Shown here one piece after another: positions 1-7,183 of a stretch of 34,895 bases of DNA (positions within the stretch are counted from its first letter, which is position 1; each line of letters starts with the position of its first letter). This stretch comes from Desulfocapsa sp. GTDB taxonomy: Bacteria; Desulfobacterota; Desulfobulbia; Desulfobulbales; CG2-30-60-27. Under the pieces are notes generated by a model that did no database searches, was not told where the DNA came from, and was given only the letters and a program-made list of their open reading frames with translations. The stretch is from positions 1 to 34,895 of the forward strand of contig DYDL01000006.1 of the NCBI GenBank assembly GCA_020717925.1, in the 5' to 3' direction. The translations under genes and the position numbers were made by a program.

Positions 1-1201
1 CATGGGTATGGCCACAAAGGTATAACCCCGGATTGAAAGCCGACGCAGCGAGGCAGGCTTCGGGCGAGTGGGCCAGCAAGATTGAGCAGCCGTGCCGATC
101 CACCTTACGAAAGGCCATCTCCAGATCCTCTACCTTGTAGTAATGGGGGTCATCGATGCCGACCAGCCACAGATAATGCCCATCTTTTTCCAGGCGAAAC
201 GAATCGTTGACCAGCATAAGCATGCCAGCCTCCTCGAAATCAGGCACCATTTCAATACAGTCGTGGTTGCCAAGAACCCCGAAGACGCCATAAGGTGCGG
301 CAATATTGCCCAGCAGACGACGCAGTTTCCGCAGCGATGGGGCCGTGGGACCATACAGTTCCATGCGCACGTCGCCGCCGATCAGGCAGAGGTCGTAGGA
401 AAACGAACTGATCTTATCAATGATCGCCTCGGTCAAGCCTTGCAGGCCGTCGAGATGGAGGTCGGAGAGAAAAAGAATGCGAAAGCCGTCAAAGGGAGGC
501 GGCAGACAGGTGAGTTCGAAATCCTGCTCCTCCACCCGGGGGGCAAGGACATTACGCTGGCCCCGGTGATACAGCCCCAGGAGCATGAATATCGGGGCGA
601 GGAGAAGCCGGTGGTAGAGAAAATCGGGAAAATGAAGATAGACATGAAACCGCGCCATAGGCGCATGGCAGGCGCGCCATTCCTTGAGACGCACCGTGGA
701 GCGGACGATGCGTGCATAGTTTGCCATGTCCGGCCTGAAGAGCAGGAGTTTCCAGAAGCGAGCCCCGACCAGGGCCAGGGGCATGAAAATGGCCGCGGCG
801 CCAACCCCCACCCACCAGGCAAGATCCAGCACCGCGCCCAGATACATGGCGGGCCATATCCCCTCGAAGAACTGGTCAAAGACGACCACGGTAGCGCCGC
901 TTTCCAGTCCAACCCGGCGTTTCACAAAACTGGTGAGCAGATCGCCAAGAATGACGAACAACGCAGCCAGGCCGGCCTGATCCCACCGCACGCCCAACAG
1001 GGGAAAGGTCAGGCTGCCGCCTACCAAAATCGCAAACACTCCTCGCAGGGTCTTGTGGGGCCCGAGCAAAGGGCGTCCATCAAGCCAATAAACGCCACCG
1101 TCCACCGGCCAGCCGAAGCGGTCAGATGTAAGCAGGCTGGCCAGAGGCGGCAGCAGGTTGGCCCAGAGCAAAAATGCTGCGATGCGAAAAAGTTCCGTCA
1201 T
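1..1201 (-). CDS. CarS-like (CDP-archaeol synthase family) / metallophosphoesterase fusion protein, partial at C-terminus
   Basis: This gene is missing from the ORF track because it runs off the window edge; I translated the minus strand by hand and got 400 uninterrupted codons. The N-terminal part (residues ~1-150) is hydrophobic and carries the CarS/CdsA-like pattern GPHKTLRG (~47-54), LGDLLTSFVKRRVG (~85-98) and FDQFF (~108-112), as in integral-membrane CTP:phospholipid cytidylyltransferases. More hydrophobic segments follow (~130-147, ~195-210). A calcineurin-like phosphoesterase domain starts near 240, with SDLHLDG (~246-252), GGDVR (~275), GNHD (311-314), LLAHSPE (~376) and GHTH (397-400) as metal ligands. 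ATG at 1201 is preferred over 1207 because AAGGA sits six bases upstream of it. It follows the methyltransferase stop at 1211 by only a few bases. The fold assignments are firm from motifs; the lipid substrate and the reason for the fusion are not known. Confidence 0.85.
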   Translation of the reverse strand, partial: MTELFRIAAFLLWANLLPPLASLLTSDRFGWPVDGGVYWLDGRPLLGPHKTLRGVFAILVGGSLTFPLLGVRWDQAGLAALFVILGDLLTSFVKRRVGLESGATVVVFDQFFEGIWPAMYLGAVLDLAWWVGVGAAAIFMPLALVGARFWKLLLFRPDMANYARIVRSTVRLKEWRACHAPMARFHVYLHFPDFLYHRLLLAPIFMLLGLYHRGQRNVLAPRVEEQDFELTCLPPPFDGFRILFLSDLHLDGLQGLTEAIIDKISSFSYDLCLIGGDVRMELYGPTAPSLRKLRRLLGNIAAPYGVFGVLGNHDCIEMVPDFEEAGMLMLVNDSFRLEKDGHYLWLVGIDDPHYYKVEDLEMAFRKVDRHGCSILLAHSPEACLAASAFNPGLYLCGHTH

Positions 1202-1210
1202 CGTCATTCC

Positions 1211-1966
1211 TTAAAACAGTTCTTCCTTCTTCCACTTGCGCAGTTCTTTGTGCATCCAGTCGATACGGCTCCACAATCCTTGCAGAACGCTGACTTCCCA
1301 ATCGGAGAGGGATGCCCGTCCGAAAATACGACGAAATGCCCGCAAGATATGATCCGGATTTTTTGGATTAAGGTAATCGATCGCTGTCAGGCTCTGACGC
1401 ATATGGGAAAACATCCCTTCCACCGCCGCCGAGGCGGCTGGAATGCTGGTTCCCGCGGACGCAGGTCTGCCCGCGGTCGACAAAGAGGTAAATATTTCAT
1501 ACAGGCAGATGGCAACCGCATGAGAAAGGTTCATGGATGGTAAAACATCGCTGACCGGGATGGTGAGCAAGTGATGGCAACAGTCCAATTCCGTGGTTTT
1601 AAGGCCACTGTCCTCCCGGCCGAAGACCAGGGCGATACGGACAGCCGTGTCCTGCTCAACCGCAAGCATTGCGGCCTGCCGGGGCGAGAGAAAGTCGTCC
1701 CGATATTTACCAAAGCGGCGGGTGGTGCCGAATACCAGGTGACAGTCGGCCACTGCCGCTGCCAGATCGTCAAACACCCTGGCCTCCTCAAGCAACCGAC
1801 CGGCACGCACCGCCATGTGCCGCGCCTCGTCAGCCAGATGGTCAGCCTCGGGACTCACCAGCCTTAAAGCGGTGACCCCGAAATTCATCATGGCCCGGGC
1901 AACAGCGCCGATATTGCGTGCTCCCTGCGGACCTACGAGGACTATCTGAATTTCACTGCTACCCAC
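1211..1966 (-). CDS. TrmJ-like SpoU/TrmH-family RNA 2'-O-methyltransferase
   Basis: A SPOUT-fold methyltransferase using S-adenosylmethionine to methylate a ribose 2'-OH; the TrmJ subgroup acts on position 32 of tRNAs. Visible family signatures in the 251 residues are the N-terminal IVLVGPQGARNIGAVARAM, the central LVFGREDSGL and the knot motif IPVSDVLPSMNLSHAVAICLYE, where the Asn and the PSMNLSHA loop form the AdoMet site. The C-terminal ~90 residues are a charged extension typical of TrmJ. The start is a GTG at 1966, three bases after the stop of the upstream kinase, with a GAAGGGG ribosome site overlapping that stop. It is probably co-transcribed with the kinase. TrmJ is preferred to TrmH or TrmL from length and motif wording; exact tRNA targets are not readable here. 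Confidence 0.9.
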   Translation of the reverse strand: MGSSEIQIVLVGPQGARNIGAVARAMMNFGVTALRLVSPEADHLADEARHMAVRAGRLLEEARVFDDLAAAVADCHLVFGTTRRFGKYRDDFLSPRQAAMLAVEQDTAVRIALVFGREDSGLKTTELDCCHHLLTIPVSDVLPSMNLSHAVAICLYEIFTSLSTAGRPASAGTSIPAASAAVEGMFSHMRQSLTAIDYLNPKNPDHILRAFRRIFGRASLSDWEVSVLQGLWSRIDWMHKELRKWKKEELF

Positions 1967-1969
1967 GAC

Positions 1970-3928
1970 CTACCCCTTCAGTATCTCCCTTACCCTATCA
2001 GTAAGTTCATTGGGGGCAAAGGGCTTCTGGAGAAAGGGATGATCCGCGTCCATCTTGATGTCGTGCTCGGCAATGTTCCCGGCCGGGTAGCCAGACATAA
2101 AAAGAACCTTCAGGCCATCGAATTGCGCCCGCAGACAACGGGCCAACTCTACACCACTCATACCGGGCATGACCACGTCGGTAAGCAGGAGATCAATGGC
2201 CACCTCGCCACTGTTAAAAGAGGCTAGCGCCGCCTCACCACTGGCCGCCTTAATAACATGGTAACCAAGCGGTTTCAGGGTATTGACGATAAGGTCGCAA
2301 AGGGAGGTTTCATCGTCAACCACCATAATGGTTTCCGAACATCTGACTGACGGAGGAATCGCCCAACCCTGCAATTGCAAGCTGATCTCCTCGGGCTTCA
2401 CCGCGGATGCGGGCAAATAGACAAAAAAGGTGCTGCCCTGGCCCTGCCGGGAGTTTACCCTGATAATGCCATTGTGCTGCTCCACAATGCCGAATACCGT
2501 GGCCAGGCCAAGACCGGTGCCCTTGCCCTGTCCCTTGGTGGTAAAGAACGGCTCAAAGATATTATCCTGCAATTCCGGGCTCATGCCCACACCGTTATCA
2601 CTCACAGAGATCATGACATACCGGCCCGGTACAGCTTTGGCATGGGGGCTGATAAAGGCCTCGTCGAGATTCACATCAGCGGTTTCAATAATCAGCGCGC
2701 CGCCGGCCGGCATTGCATCCCTGGCATTAATCGAAAGGTTCATCACCACCTGTTCCAACTGCGACGGGTCGGCCAGCACACTGGTCGAACTTTTTAGGCG
2801 CAGGGAGAAGCGGATATCCTCGCCGATCAGCCGCACAAGCATCTTGGACAGGCTTTCCAGCAGTGGCCGAATGTCGACCGGTTTCATCTCCATGCCCTGC
2901 TTACGGCTGAAGGTCAGGAGATGCCGGACCAGGGCCGCGCCCTTTTCACCAGTGGTTTTGATAACCTCCAGGTTATCCTGGACTTGCTCATATTGGCCCT
3001 TGTCTATAGTCAGCCGAGTGAGATCGGCATAGCCGATGATTGTGGTCAGCATGTTGTTGAAGTCATGGGCCACACCGCCTGCCAACCGGCCGATGGACTC
3101 CATTTTCTGAGAGTGCAGCAACTTGGCCTGCAACTCCTTTTTTTCCTTTTCCCTAACCACGCGACGGGATATATCCCGGAACACCACCACCGCGCCGATC
3201 ACCTTGTCCTCTTCCTTAATGGGCGTGGTGACATATTCAACCGGAAAGCTGGTAGCATCCTTGCGCCAGAATATTTCGTCGGCAGTTACAAAATCCTTGC
3301 CAGTCCTTATTGAATTGAAGATAGGGCAGTCGTCTTTTGCATGAGGGGTGCCGTCTGCCCTGGTGTGATGAAGTAATTGATGAGGGTTCTGACCGAGAAG
3401 CTCGTGCTCCGCGTAGCCGAATAACCGCATTGCCGCGGGATTGACAAAGGAGATGGCGCCTGAAATATCGATACCGAACAGTCCTTCGCCGGCTGAGTTC
3501 AAAATAAGTTCATTATGGCGGTGCAGGCGATGGATCGCCAATTGGGCTCGTTCCCGCTCATCCACCTCCTGCTGCAGGAGCCGATTCGACACCTCAAGCG
3601 CCTCGGTTCGTTCCCGCATCCTCTTGCCGAGAAGGTCGTAGTCCTCCCGTAGCTTCTCATCGGCCATACGGGAAGCGTCGATCTCCTGCTCAAGGGGACG
3701 CAGGGCGAACCGCTTGAAGGTCAGCCACAGCACCAGGCCAAGCAAAATGCTAAAACACCCCGCAATCGCCATCAATTGCGGGGCCGTGAGCAGCGCATTG
3801 CGCTGGTGCCAGAAGATGAAAACGCTCTGACCAACAATGGACAGCATCAGCACCAGAAGAAAGACGCATGAGACCCGGTTGTGCCGGCTGGCCCACCACC
3901 AGTGCGCTTCCATCTTACCCATACGCAT
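1970..3928 (-). CDS. Membrane-anchored PAS hybrid sensor histidine kinase with C-terminal receiver
   Basis: A 652-residue hybrid kinase. Two hydrophobic segments at ~21-40 and ~53-70 form a membrane hairpin with almost no periplasmic loop, so sensing is probably cytoplasmic. A coiled coil (~80-135) leads into a PAS domain (~137-255) ending in VVVFRDISRR. The HisKA box is MESIGRLAGGVAHDFNNML, with phospho-accepting His at ~288. The ATPase has the N box (NLSINARDAM ~397-406), G1 (SDNGVGM ~443) and G2 (GQGKGTGLGLAT ~467-477). The C-terminal receiver (~533-650) has VVDDE, phospho-Asp ~584 (LLTDVVMPGMSG) and Lys ~635. This is the NtrB-like FNNML class. No cognate regulator gene is adjacent, and the signal is unknown. 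A TTGTAT/TAAAAT pair lies just upstream. Confidence 0.93.
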   Translation of the reverse strand: MRMGKMEAHWWWASRHNRVSCVFLLVLMLSIVGQSVFIFWHQRNALLTAPQLMAIAGCFSILLGLVLWLTFKRFALRPLEQEIDASRMADEKLREDYDLLGKRMRERTEALEVSNRLLQQEVDERERAQLAIHRLHRHNELILNSAGEGLFGIDISGAISFVNPAAMRLFGYAEHELLGQNPHQLLHHTRADGTPHAKDDCPIFNSIRTGKDFVTADEIFWRKDATSFPVEYVTTPIKEEDKVIGAVVVFRDISRRVVREKEKKELQAKLLHSQKMESIGRLAGGVAHDFNNMLTTIIGYADLTRLTIDKGQYEQVQDNLEVIKTTGEKGAALVRHLLTFSRKQGMEMKPVDIRPLLESLSKMLVRLIGEDIRFSLRLKSSTSVLADPSQLEQVVMNLSINARDAMPAGGALIIETADVNLDEAFISPHAKAVPGRYVMISVSDNGVGMSPELQDNIFEPFFTTKGQGKGTGLGLATVFGIVEQHNGIIRVNSRQGQGSTFFVYLPASAVKPEEISLQLQGWAIPPSVRCSETIMVVDDETSLCDLIVNTLKPLGYHVIKAASGEAALASFNSGEVAIDLLLTDVVMPGMSGVELARCLRAQFDGLKVLFMSGYPAGNIAEHDIKMDADHPFLQKPFAPNELTDRVREILKG

Positions 3929-3979
3929 CCGCCCTTATCTCCTCTGACTTGGCAAAGCGCCCGCCTGGCGCAGATTAGC

Positions 3980-4007
3980 ATTTTAACAGAACAAAGTAGA
4001 AATACAA
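3980..4007 (-). promoter_or_regulatory. Possible sigma-70 promoter of the hybrid kinase gene
   Basis: On the minus strand, TTGTAT (4007-4002) and TAAAAT (3985-3980) are separated by 16 bases and lie about 50 bases upstream of the kinase start at 3928. The surrounding 80 bases are AT-rich. This is a consensus match by eye only. Confidence 0.4.
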
Positions 4008-4100
4008 ATAGTTATCAGGCGTTTCCGCCGCAACTCCCGAAAGGATGAGCAAGCACTTTTTTTTCGCAAACCAGGCCAGACTGTGGTAGAGAAGGACACC

Positions 4101-4913
4101 ATGGTACCCGTCAAAAGAGAGGCCCTCCCAGGAGATAACGACCTTTTCACCCTGGTCCGAAATGCCAGGAATTTTCTGGTCTACCACCATCTGCTTGGGA
4201 TCAAAAGCTACCCGGCCGGGCCTGCACTGCTGACTTTTCTCCACCCCACGCCGAACACAAGGGGGGTAGCCGTGGTAGCGCCCCGCAAAACAACAGGATC
4301 CGCCAGGCAATTTACCCCGGCAACTTCTCCTGACCACGATTCCCCACCCCGGCAAACGCAGCCCATCGGTGACCTCGCGGCTGTTCAGGCTGAACTGGAG
4401 GGATGCACCCGCTGCCTCCTCCATGAAAAAAGGCATACCCTGATCTTCGGTGAGGGCAAGGAACGCCCCCGGTTGATGGTCATTGGCGACTGGCCGGGCA
4501 CGGAAGACGACTGTGTCGGCCGTCCTTTCCAAGGGTCGGGGGGCGAGATGCTCACCAACATGTTGAAGGCCATCGGTCTGCCCCGGGAAGAGGTCTATAT
4601 CACCACCCTGGTAAAATGTTTGCCTCCGGCGGACCGCCCGCCCACCAGGGACGAAATTGCCACCTGTCTGTCCTTCCTGTTTCAGCAGATCGCCGCCCTC
4701 GCCCCCTCGGTCATCTGTGCCATGGGCCCACTGGCCACACAAACGCTTCTGGCCACGGATCAGCCCCTCACCCGGCTCAGGGGTAGCTTCCATAATTGCC
4801 ACGGGGTGGCGCTCATGCCCACCTTTCATCCACGTTTTCTGGAGAAGCATCCGGAAATGAAGAAGGCCACCTGGCAGGATCTGCTCTTGATCAAGAAAAA
4901 ACTGGCCAAGTAG
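4101..4913 (+). CDS. Uracil-DNA glycosylase, family 4-like (Fe-S)
   Basis: Removes uracil from DNA to start base-excision repair. From the ATG at 4101 the protein has 270 residues: a poorly conserved ~90-residue N-terminal extension, then a family 4 type core. Motifs are GDWPGTEDDCVGRPFQGSGGEML (~129-151; the common form is GEAPG..ED..G.PFVG.AG.LL), YITTLVKCLPP (~166-176) and the late MPTFHPRFLEKHP (~239-251). Four cysteines at ~102, 105, 173 and 189 (CTRC, KCLPP, IATC) match the family 4 Fe-S ligands. The changed first motif (GDWPG) and GSGGEML make it a divergent member. The track begins at GTG 4083, but AGAAGGA before ATG 4101 supports the shorter form. The long minus-strand ORF 3975-4850 is its shadow. 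The gene is alone, divergent from the kinase. Confidence 0.88.
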   Translation: MVPVKREALPGDNDLFTLVRNARNFLVYHHLLGIKSYPAGPALLTFLHPTPNTRGVAVVAPRKTTGSARQFTPATSPDHDSPPRQTQPIGDLAAVQAELEGCTRCLLHEKRHTLIFGEGKERPRLMVIGDWPGTEDDCVGRPFQGSGGEMLTNMLKAIGLPREEVYITTLVKCLPPADRPPTRDEIATCLSFLFQQIAALAPSVICAMGPLATQTLLATDQPLTRLRGSFHNCHGVALMPTFHPRFLEKHPEMKKATWQDLLLIKKKLAK

Positions 4914-4969
4914 ATTCCATAAGGAACTTATATCCCCATCCGCATGCTGTCAGATTGCAGCGGTCAGCA

Positions 4970-5010
4970 AAAAAAAAATGAAGGGCCGTTGCCGACCCTC
5001 CATTTTTTTT
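4970..5010. terminator. Bidirectional intrinsic terminator
   Basis: The minus-strand RNA forms TGGAGGGTCG-GCAA-CGGCCCTTCA, a ten-pair stem (two G-U pairs) closed by a GCAA tetraloop, flanked by an A-run on one side and eight T's on the other. It can end both the plus-strand glycosylase transcript and the minus-strand 34-codon ORF transcript. Confidence 0.85.
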
Positions 5011-5048
5011 GCAAGACTAACCAACCTGTTGCCCTAAAGCGGGCGTCC

Positions 5049-5153
5049 TTACTTGCCGGTTTTCAGGCATCTCCTGATCACGACTTGAAAGGTGTCCCAA
5101 TTGGTGGTGGCAAGCGCCCCCTGTTTCGCGTAAGCCAGTTCCCTGTTGTCCAT
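5049..5153 (-). CDS. Putative 34-residue small protein downstream of a cobalamin riboswitch
   Basis: Too short for the ORF track. The minus strand has ATG at 5153, a strong GGAGGA ribosome site four bases upstream (GGAGGATTGCATG) and a TAA stop at 5049. The peptide begins MDNRELAYAKQGALATTNW and ends RRCLKTGK: soluble, basic at the C-terminus, one cysteine, no membrane segment. I do not recognise the family. It is the only ORF with a good ribosome site between the riboswitch terminator (5191-5229) and the terminator at 4970-5010, so it is the only visible protein target of the switch. It could instead be a decayed gene start, or the transcript could act as an RNA. Its translation is not proven. 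Confidence 0.5.
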   Translation of the reverse strand: MDNRELAYAKQGALATTNWDTFQVVIRRCLKTGK

Positions 5154-5190
5154 GCAATCCTCCATCTAAAGTTGAGAATGAAGGTTTGGG

Positions 5191-5229
5191 GAAAAAATAT
5201 CCCAAACCGCATAAAACGGTCTGGGATAT
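5191..5229 (-). terminator. Intrinsic terminator, expression platform of the cobalamin riboswitch
   Basis: Reading the minus strand, ATATCCCAGACCG and CGGTTTGGGATAT form a 13-pair stem (one G-U) around a TTTTATG loop, followed at once by TTTTTT. It lies about 60 bases after the aptamer and 40 bases before the small ORF. The upstream GGGATAACAGGGATATCCC could supply an alternative pairing. The layout implies transcriptional control, off when B12 is bound. Confidence 0.88.
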
Positions 5230-5286
5230 CCCTGTTATCCCGAGAACCAGCAACCGCCAACCCTTTCCACGAGGTTGTGCGATCAG

Positions 5287-5475
5287 AATATTCAGGCAGG
5301 TATTCTGACTCCCTCCCCTTCTGACGGCCTTCCCGTCCCGTGGCAACGAAACAGTGGCAGAAAAGTGTCAAAAAGTTCCCTTTTCCATGAATATAACAAG
5401 GGAGAGGATACAGCGGCGGGACCGTTCCCGGTTTGCACGGGATTCCCTGTTGTGTCGCAAGGACACCTGAATATT
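5287..5475 (-). ncRNA. Cobalamin (AdoCbl/B12) riboswitch aptamer
   Basis: The minus strand shows the class in order: AATATTCAGGTGTCC at the 5' side, AACAGGGAATCCCGTGCAAACCGGGAACGGTCCCGCCGCTG (the GGGAA..GGTGCAA..CCGGG..ACGG.CCCGCC.CTG core), CTGCCACTG, GGGAAGGCCGTCAGAAGGGGAGGGAGTCAG, and the B12-box end AGTCAGAATACCTGCC. The P1 helix closes exactly: AATATTCAGG (5475-5466) pairs with CCTGAATATT (5296-5287). A terminator follows at 5191-5229. Such switches usually control B12 synthesis, uptake or B12-independent enzymes; here only a 34-codon ORF follows. Confidence 0.95.
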
Positions 5476-5482
5476 AGAGGCA

Positions 5483-5512
5483 AGATTACAGGCAAACAGC
5501 GGCGGCAGTCAA
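5483..5512 (-). promoter_or_regulatory. Promoter of the cobalamin riboswitch transcript
   Basis: On the minus strand, TTGACT (5512-5507) and TAATCT (5488-5483) are separated by 18 bases. The predicted start is near 5476, exactly at the 5' edge of the riboswitch P1 helix, which supports both calls. Confidence 0.7.
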
Positions 5513-5578
5513 CGTAAAAACGGGGGCCATTCTTAAGACTTCCCTAATAGATGCAATCTAGCACGGCGCAAACGATCG

Positions 5579-6151
5579 CTACGCTGAATCATCCTGTGCT
5601 TCATAGCTGGTTGCAATCAGGGCATCGGCCAAACGGTATTGCTCTTCGCCAGGTCTGGTCAGGGCAAGAACCCGCTCAAAACAGGCCCGCGCCTCCCTGT
5701 TCTTCCGGTATCCTTCCAGCAGAATCTGGCCTTTCAGGCTGAGGGCATTGGCAAAATCAGGCGCCTCCCGCAAAAGAGCGTTAACGATTTGCAGGGCAAC
5801 AACAAAATCAGATGCCGCCATGAGGCAGGCGATATGCTGAATACTCTTGGCGTGTTTGAGGTTGAGACTGAGTTGAGTTTCCTTGCCCAGACCAAACAAG
5901 ATCATGATGTCATTAAGATCGTGGGTTACCACGACGATGATGAGACTGATGCCGATACTGTAGACAAGCGGGTTGACAAGACCGCAGATAAGCAAGGCGT
6001 CATTAAACAAGCCATAAATAGCGCCAAACAGAAAAAAAGGCACAAAGAGCCAAATGCAATAGCGGGCAAAATCCCCGACAATGGTCAGATCGCGTCCTGG
6101 CTTGACGTGCATAAGTTCTCCGAACCGGCGTTGCCGCTCATCTCTCCTCAT
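5579..6151 (-). CDS. Two-TM membrane protein with TPR-like C-terminal region, function unknown
   Basis: The track ORF starts at 6205 but lies inside the RNase HI gene there. ATG 6151 (MRRDERQRRFGEL), with GAGG upstream and a 14-base overlap with the RNase HI end, gives 190 residues; ATG 6112 (MHVKPGRDL), with GGAGAA before it, is an alternative. Two hydrophobic segments follow the N-terminus (FARYCIWLFVPFFLFGAIYGL and LVNPLVYSIGISLIIVVVTH). The C-terminal ~90 residues are helical, with one or two degenerate TPR-like units (IVNALLREAPDFANALSLKGQILL, ARACFERVLALTRPGEEQYRLADAL). The cytosolic part may be a scaffold. It is probably co-transcribed with RNase HI. I recognise no named family. Confidence 0.7.
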   Translation of the reverse strand: MRRDERQRRFGELMHVKPGRDLTIVGDFARYCIWLFVPFFLFGAIYGLFNDALLICGLVNPLVYSIGISLIIVVVTHDLNDIMILFGLGKETQLSLNLKHAKSIQHIACLMAASDFVVALQIVNALLREAPDFANALSLKGQILLEGYRKNREARACFERVLALTRPGEEQYRLADALIATSYEAQDDSA

Positions 6152-6833
6152 AACCCTCGTCAACCGGCAACCCCTGCCGGCCGGACTCGGCCACCGCCAG
6201 TTCATCGCAACGTTCGTTCATGGGGTGGCCGGCATGGCCCTTTACCCATCGGAAGGTGACATCCAGCCCATCGACCAAATCCAGCAGTTCGCCCCAAAGA
6301 TCGGCATTAAGGGCTGGCTGCTTGTCGGATTTGATCCAGCCCTTCTTGCGCCAGTTCCTGGCCCAGCCCCTGGCGATGCCGTTCACCACATAACTGGAAT
6401 CAGAGTACAGCGTAACCTTCTTGTCTCGGTGCGTCAGTGCACGCAGGGCCACCAGACAGCCCATGAGTTCCATGCGGTTGTTGGTGGTCAATCGAAAGCC
6501 ACCCGAGAATTCCTTGCGCTCGCCATTATAAAGCTGCACCACACCATAACCGCCAGGTCCGGGGTTAAAACGTGCGCCGCCATCGGTATAGATCGTCACC
6601 TCGCCCGGGATGGGTGCGGTAACGGTGCTGGCATGAACCGCCAGGGGCGCTCTTTTCCCATGGCTGTAAGCAGCGGGTGGCTCAGTCAGCCATTGTGCCG
6701 CCTCGGCCCTAGTGGCAAACCCTTTGAAACTGGCCTTGGGGAAGCCCTGCACCTGGGCATGGGCAAGAGGCCAGTTATCGTAAATACCCGGCTTGCGGCC
6801 GACGGCAATGGCGTAAAATTTCTTCGGCAACAT
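6138..6833 (-). CDS. rnhA: Ribonuclease HI with N-terminal RNA/hybrid-binding (viroplasmin-type) domain
   Basis: Cleaves the RNA strand of RNA:DNA hybrids. The N-terminal ~50 residues (KKFYAIAVGRKPGIYDNW..AHAQVQGFPKASFKGFATRAEAAQWL) are the caulimovirus-viroplasmin/HBD domain found in eukaryotic and some bacterial RNases H. After a ~25-residue linker comes the catalytic domain: IYTDGGARFNPGPGGYG (first Asp), TTNNRMELMG (Glu), LYSDSSYVVNGI (Asp), the basic protrusion RNWRKKGWIKSDK, and VKGHAGHPMNERCDELA (His and last Asp). All catalytic residues are present. The track start at 6848 is a TTG; ATG 6833 gives 231 residues and fits the family N-terminus. A long structured leader lies upstream (6959-7113). 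Confidence 0.92.
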   Translation of the reverse strand: MLPKKFYAIAVGRKPGIYDNWPLAHAQVQGFPKASFKGFATRAEAAQWLTEPPAAYSHGKRAPLAVHASTVTAPIPGEVTIYTDGGARFNPGPGGYGVVQLYNGERKEFSGGFRLTTNNRMELMGCLVALRALTHRDKKVTLYSDSSYVVNGIARGWARNWRKKGWIKSDKQPALNADLWGELLDLVDGLDVTFRWVKGHAGHPMNERCDELAVAESGRQGLPVDEGYEER

Positions 6834-6958
6834 GGGTTGATCTCTCAAAACTCCCTGAATCTCAGCAATAGAATTGCAACATTCTACCCCCTGGCATTGC
6901 CTGGGGCAAGGATGACCTTGAGACGACCTGATATCTTGAGGAAGTAGGCATCATACAA

Positions 6959-7113
6959 GAAAGCCCTTCCCGGTTGGGGAAAGGCTTCTTTAGAAGGCCT
7001 CTTGGTTGGGCCTTCCGGGATAAGGAAGATTGATCCGGTGCGATTGAGTTTTCCTTTTTACAGGAGAACGAGAATGTTCTTACTCAATCTTTATGCACCG
7101 TTTTCTTCCTTAT
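6959..7113 (-). ncRNA. Candidate structured RNA: independent sRNA or long leader of RNase HI
   Basis: On the minus strand a promoter predicts a start at about 7112. The RNA then forms a nested rod: ATAAGGAAGA (7113-7104) pairs with TCTTCCTTAT (7029-7020), CGGTGC with GCACCG (7100-7095/7041-7036), GATTGAGT with ACTCAATC (7089-7082/7049-7042), capped by AGAAC-ATTCTC-GTTCT. Two more hairpins follow: GAAGGCC/GGCCTTC (7015-6993) and an imperfect AAGCC..CCC/GGG..GGCTT stem (6987-6961) with a weak T-run. No ORF is evident. Five GGA motifs occur along it. It does not match 4.5S RNA, tmRNA or a riboswitch class I know. The paired 5' end at the predicted start argues for a discrete RNA; its position 125 bases before rnhA also allows a 5' leader. 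Confidence 0.45.
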
Positions 7114-7118
7114 AGTTA

Positions 7119-7148
7119 AGTATGGCACAACGAAATCAGAAAAGTCAA
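7119..7148 (-). promoter_or_regulatory. Promoter for the structured RNA / rnhA transcript
   Basis: On the minus strand, TTGACT (7148-7143) and CATACT (7124-7119) are 18 bases apart with a TG-like extended -10 (TGTGCCATACT). The predicted start coincides with the first paired base of the rod structure. Confidence 0.6.
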
Positions 7149-7183
7149 AAAATAATTACGCACCTTTGCAAAAAAACAGGCGC

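Noticed and set aside
92-1543. 483-residue plus-strand ORF, the longest at the left edge
   Set aside because: It spans the CarS/phosphoesterase gene and the methyltransferase gene on the other strand, both with clear motifs, and its protein has no domain.
3975-4850. 291-residue minus-strand ORF
   Set aside because: Shadow of the uracil-DNA glycosylase, which has Fe-S cysteines and family motifs on the plus strand.
5017-5371. Minus-strand ORFs of 97-109 residues
   Set aside because: They run through the riboswitch aptamer and terminator, in frames other than the 34-codon ORF with the ribosome site.
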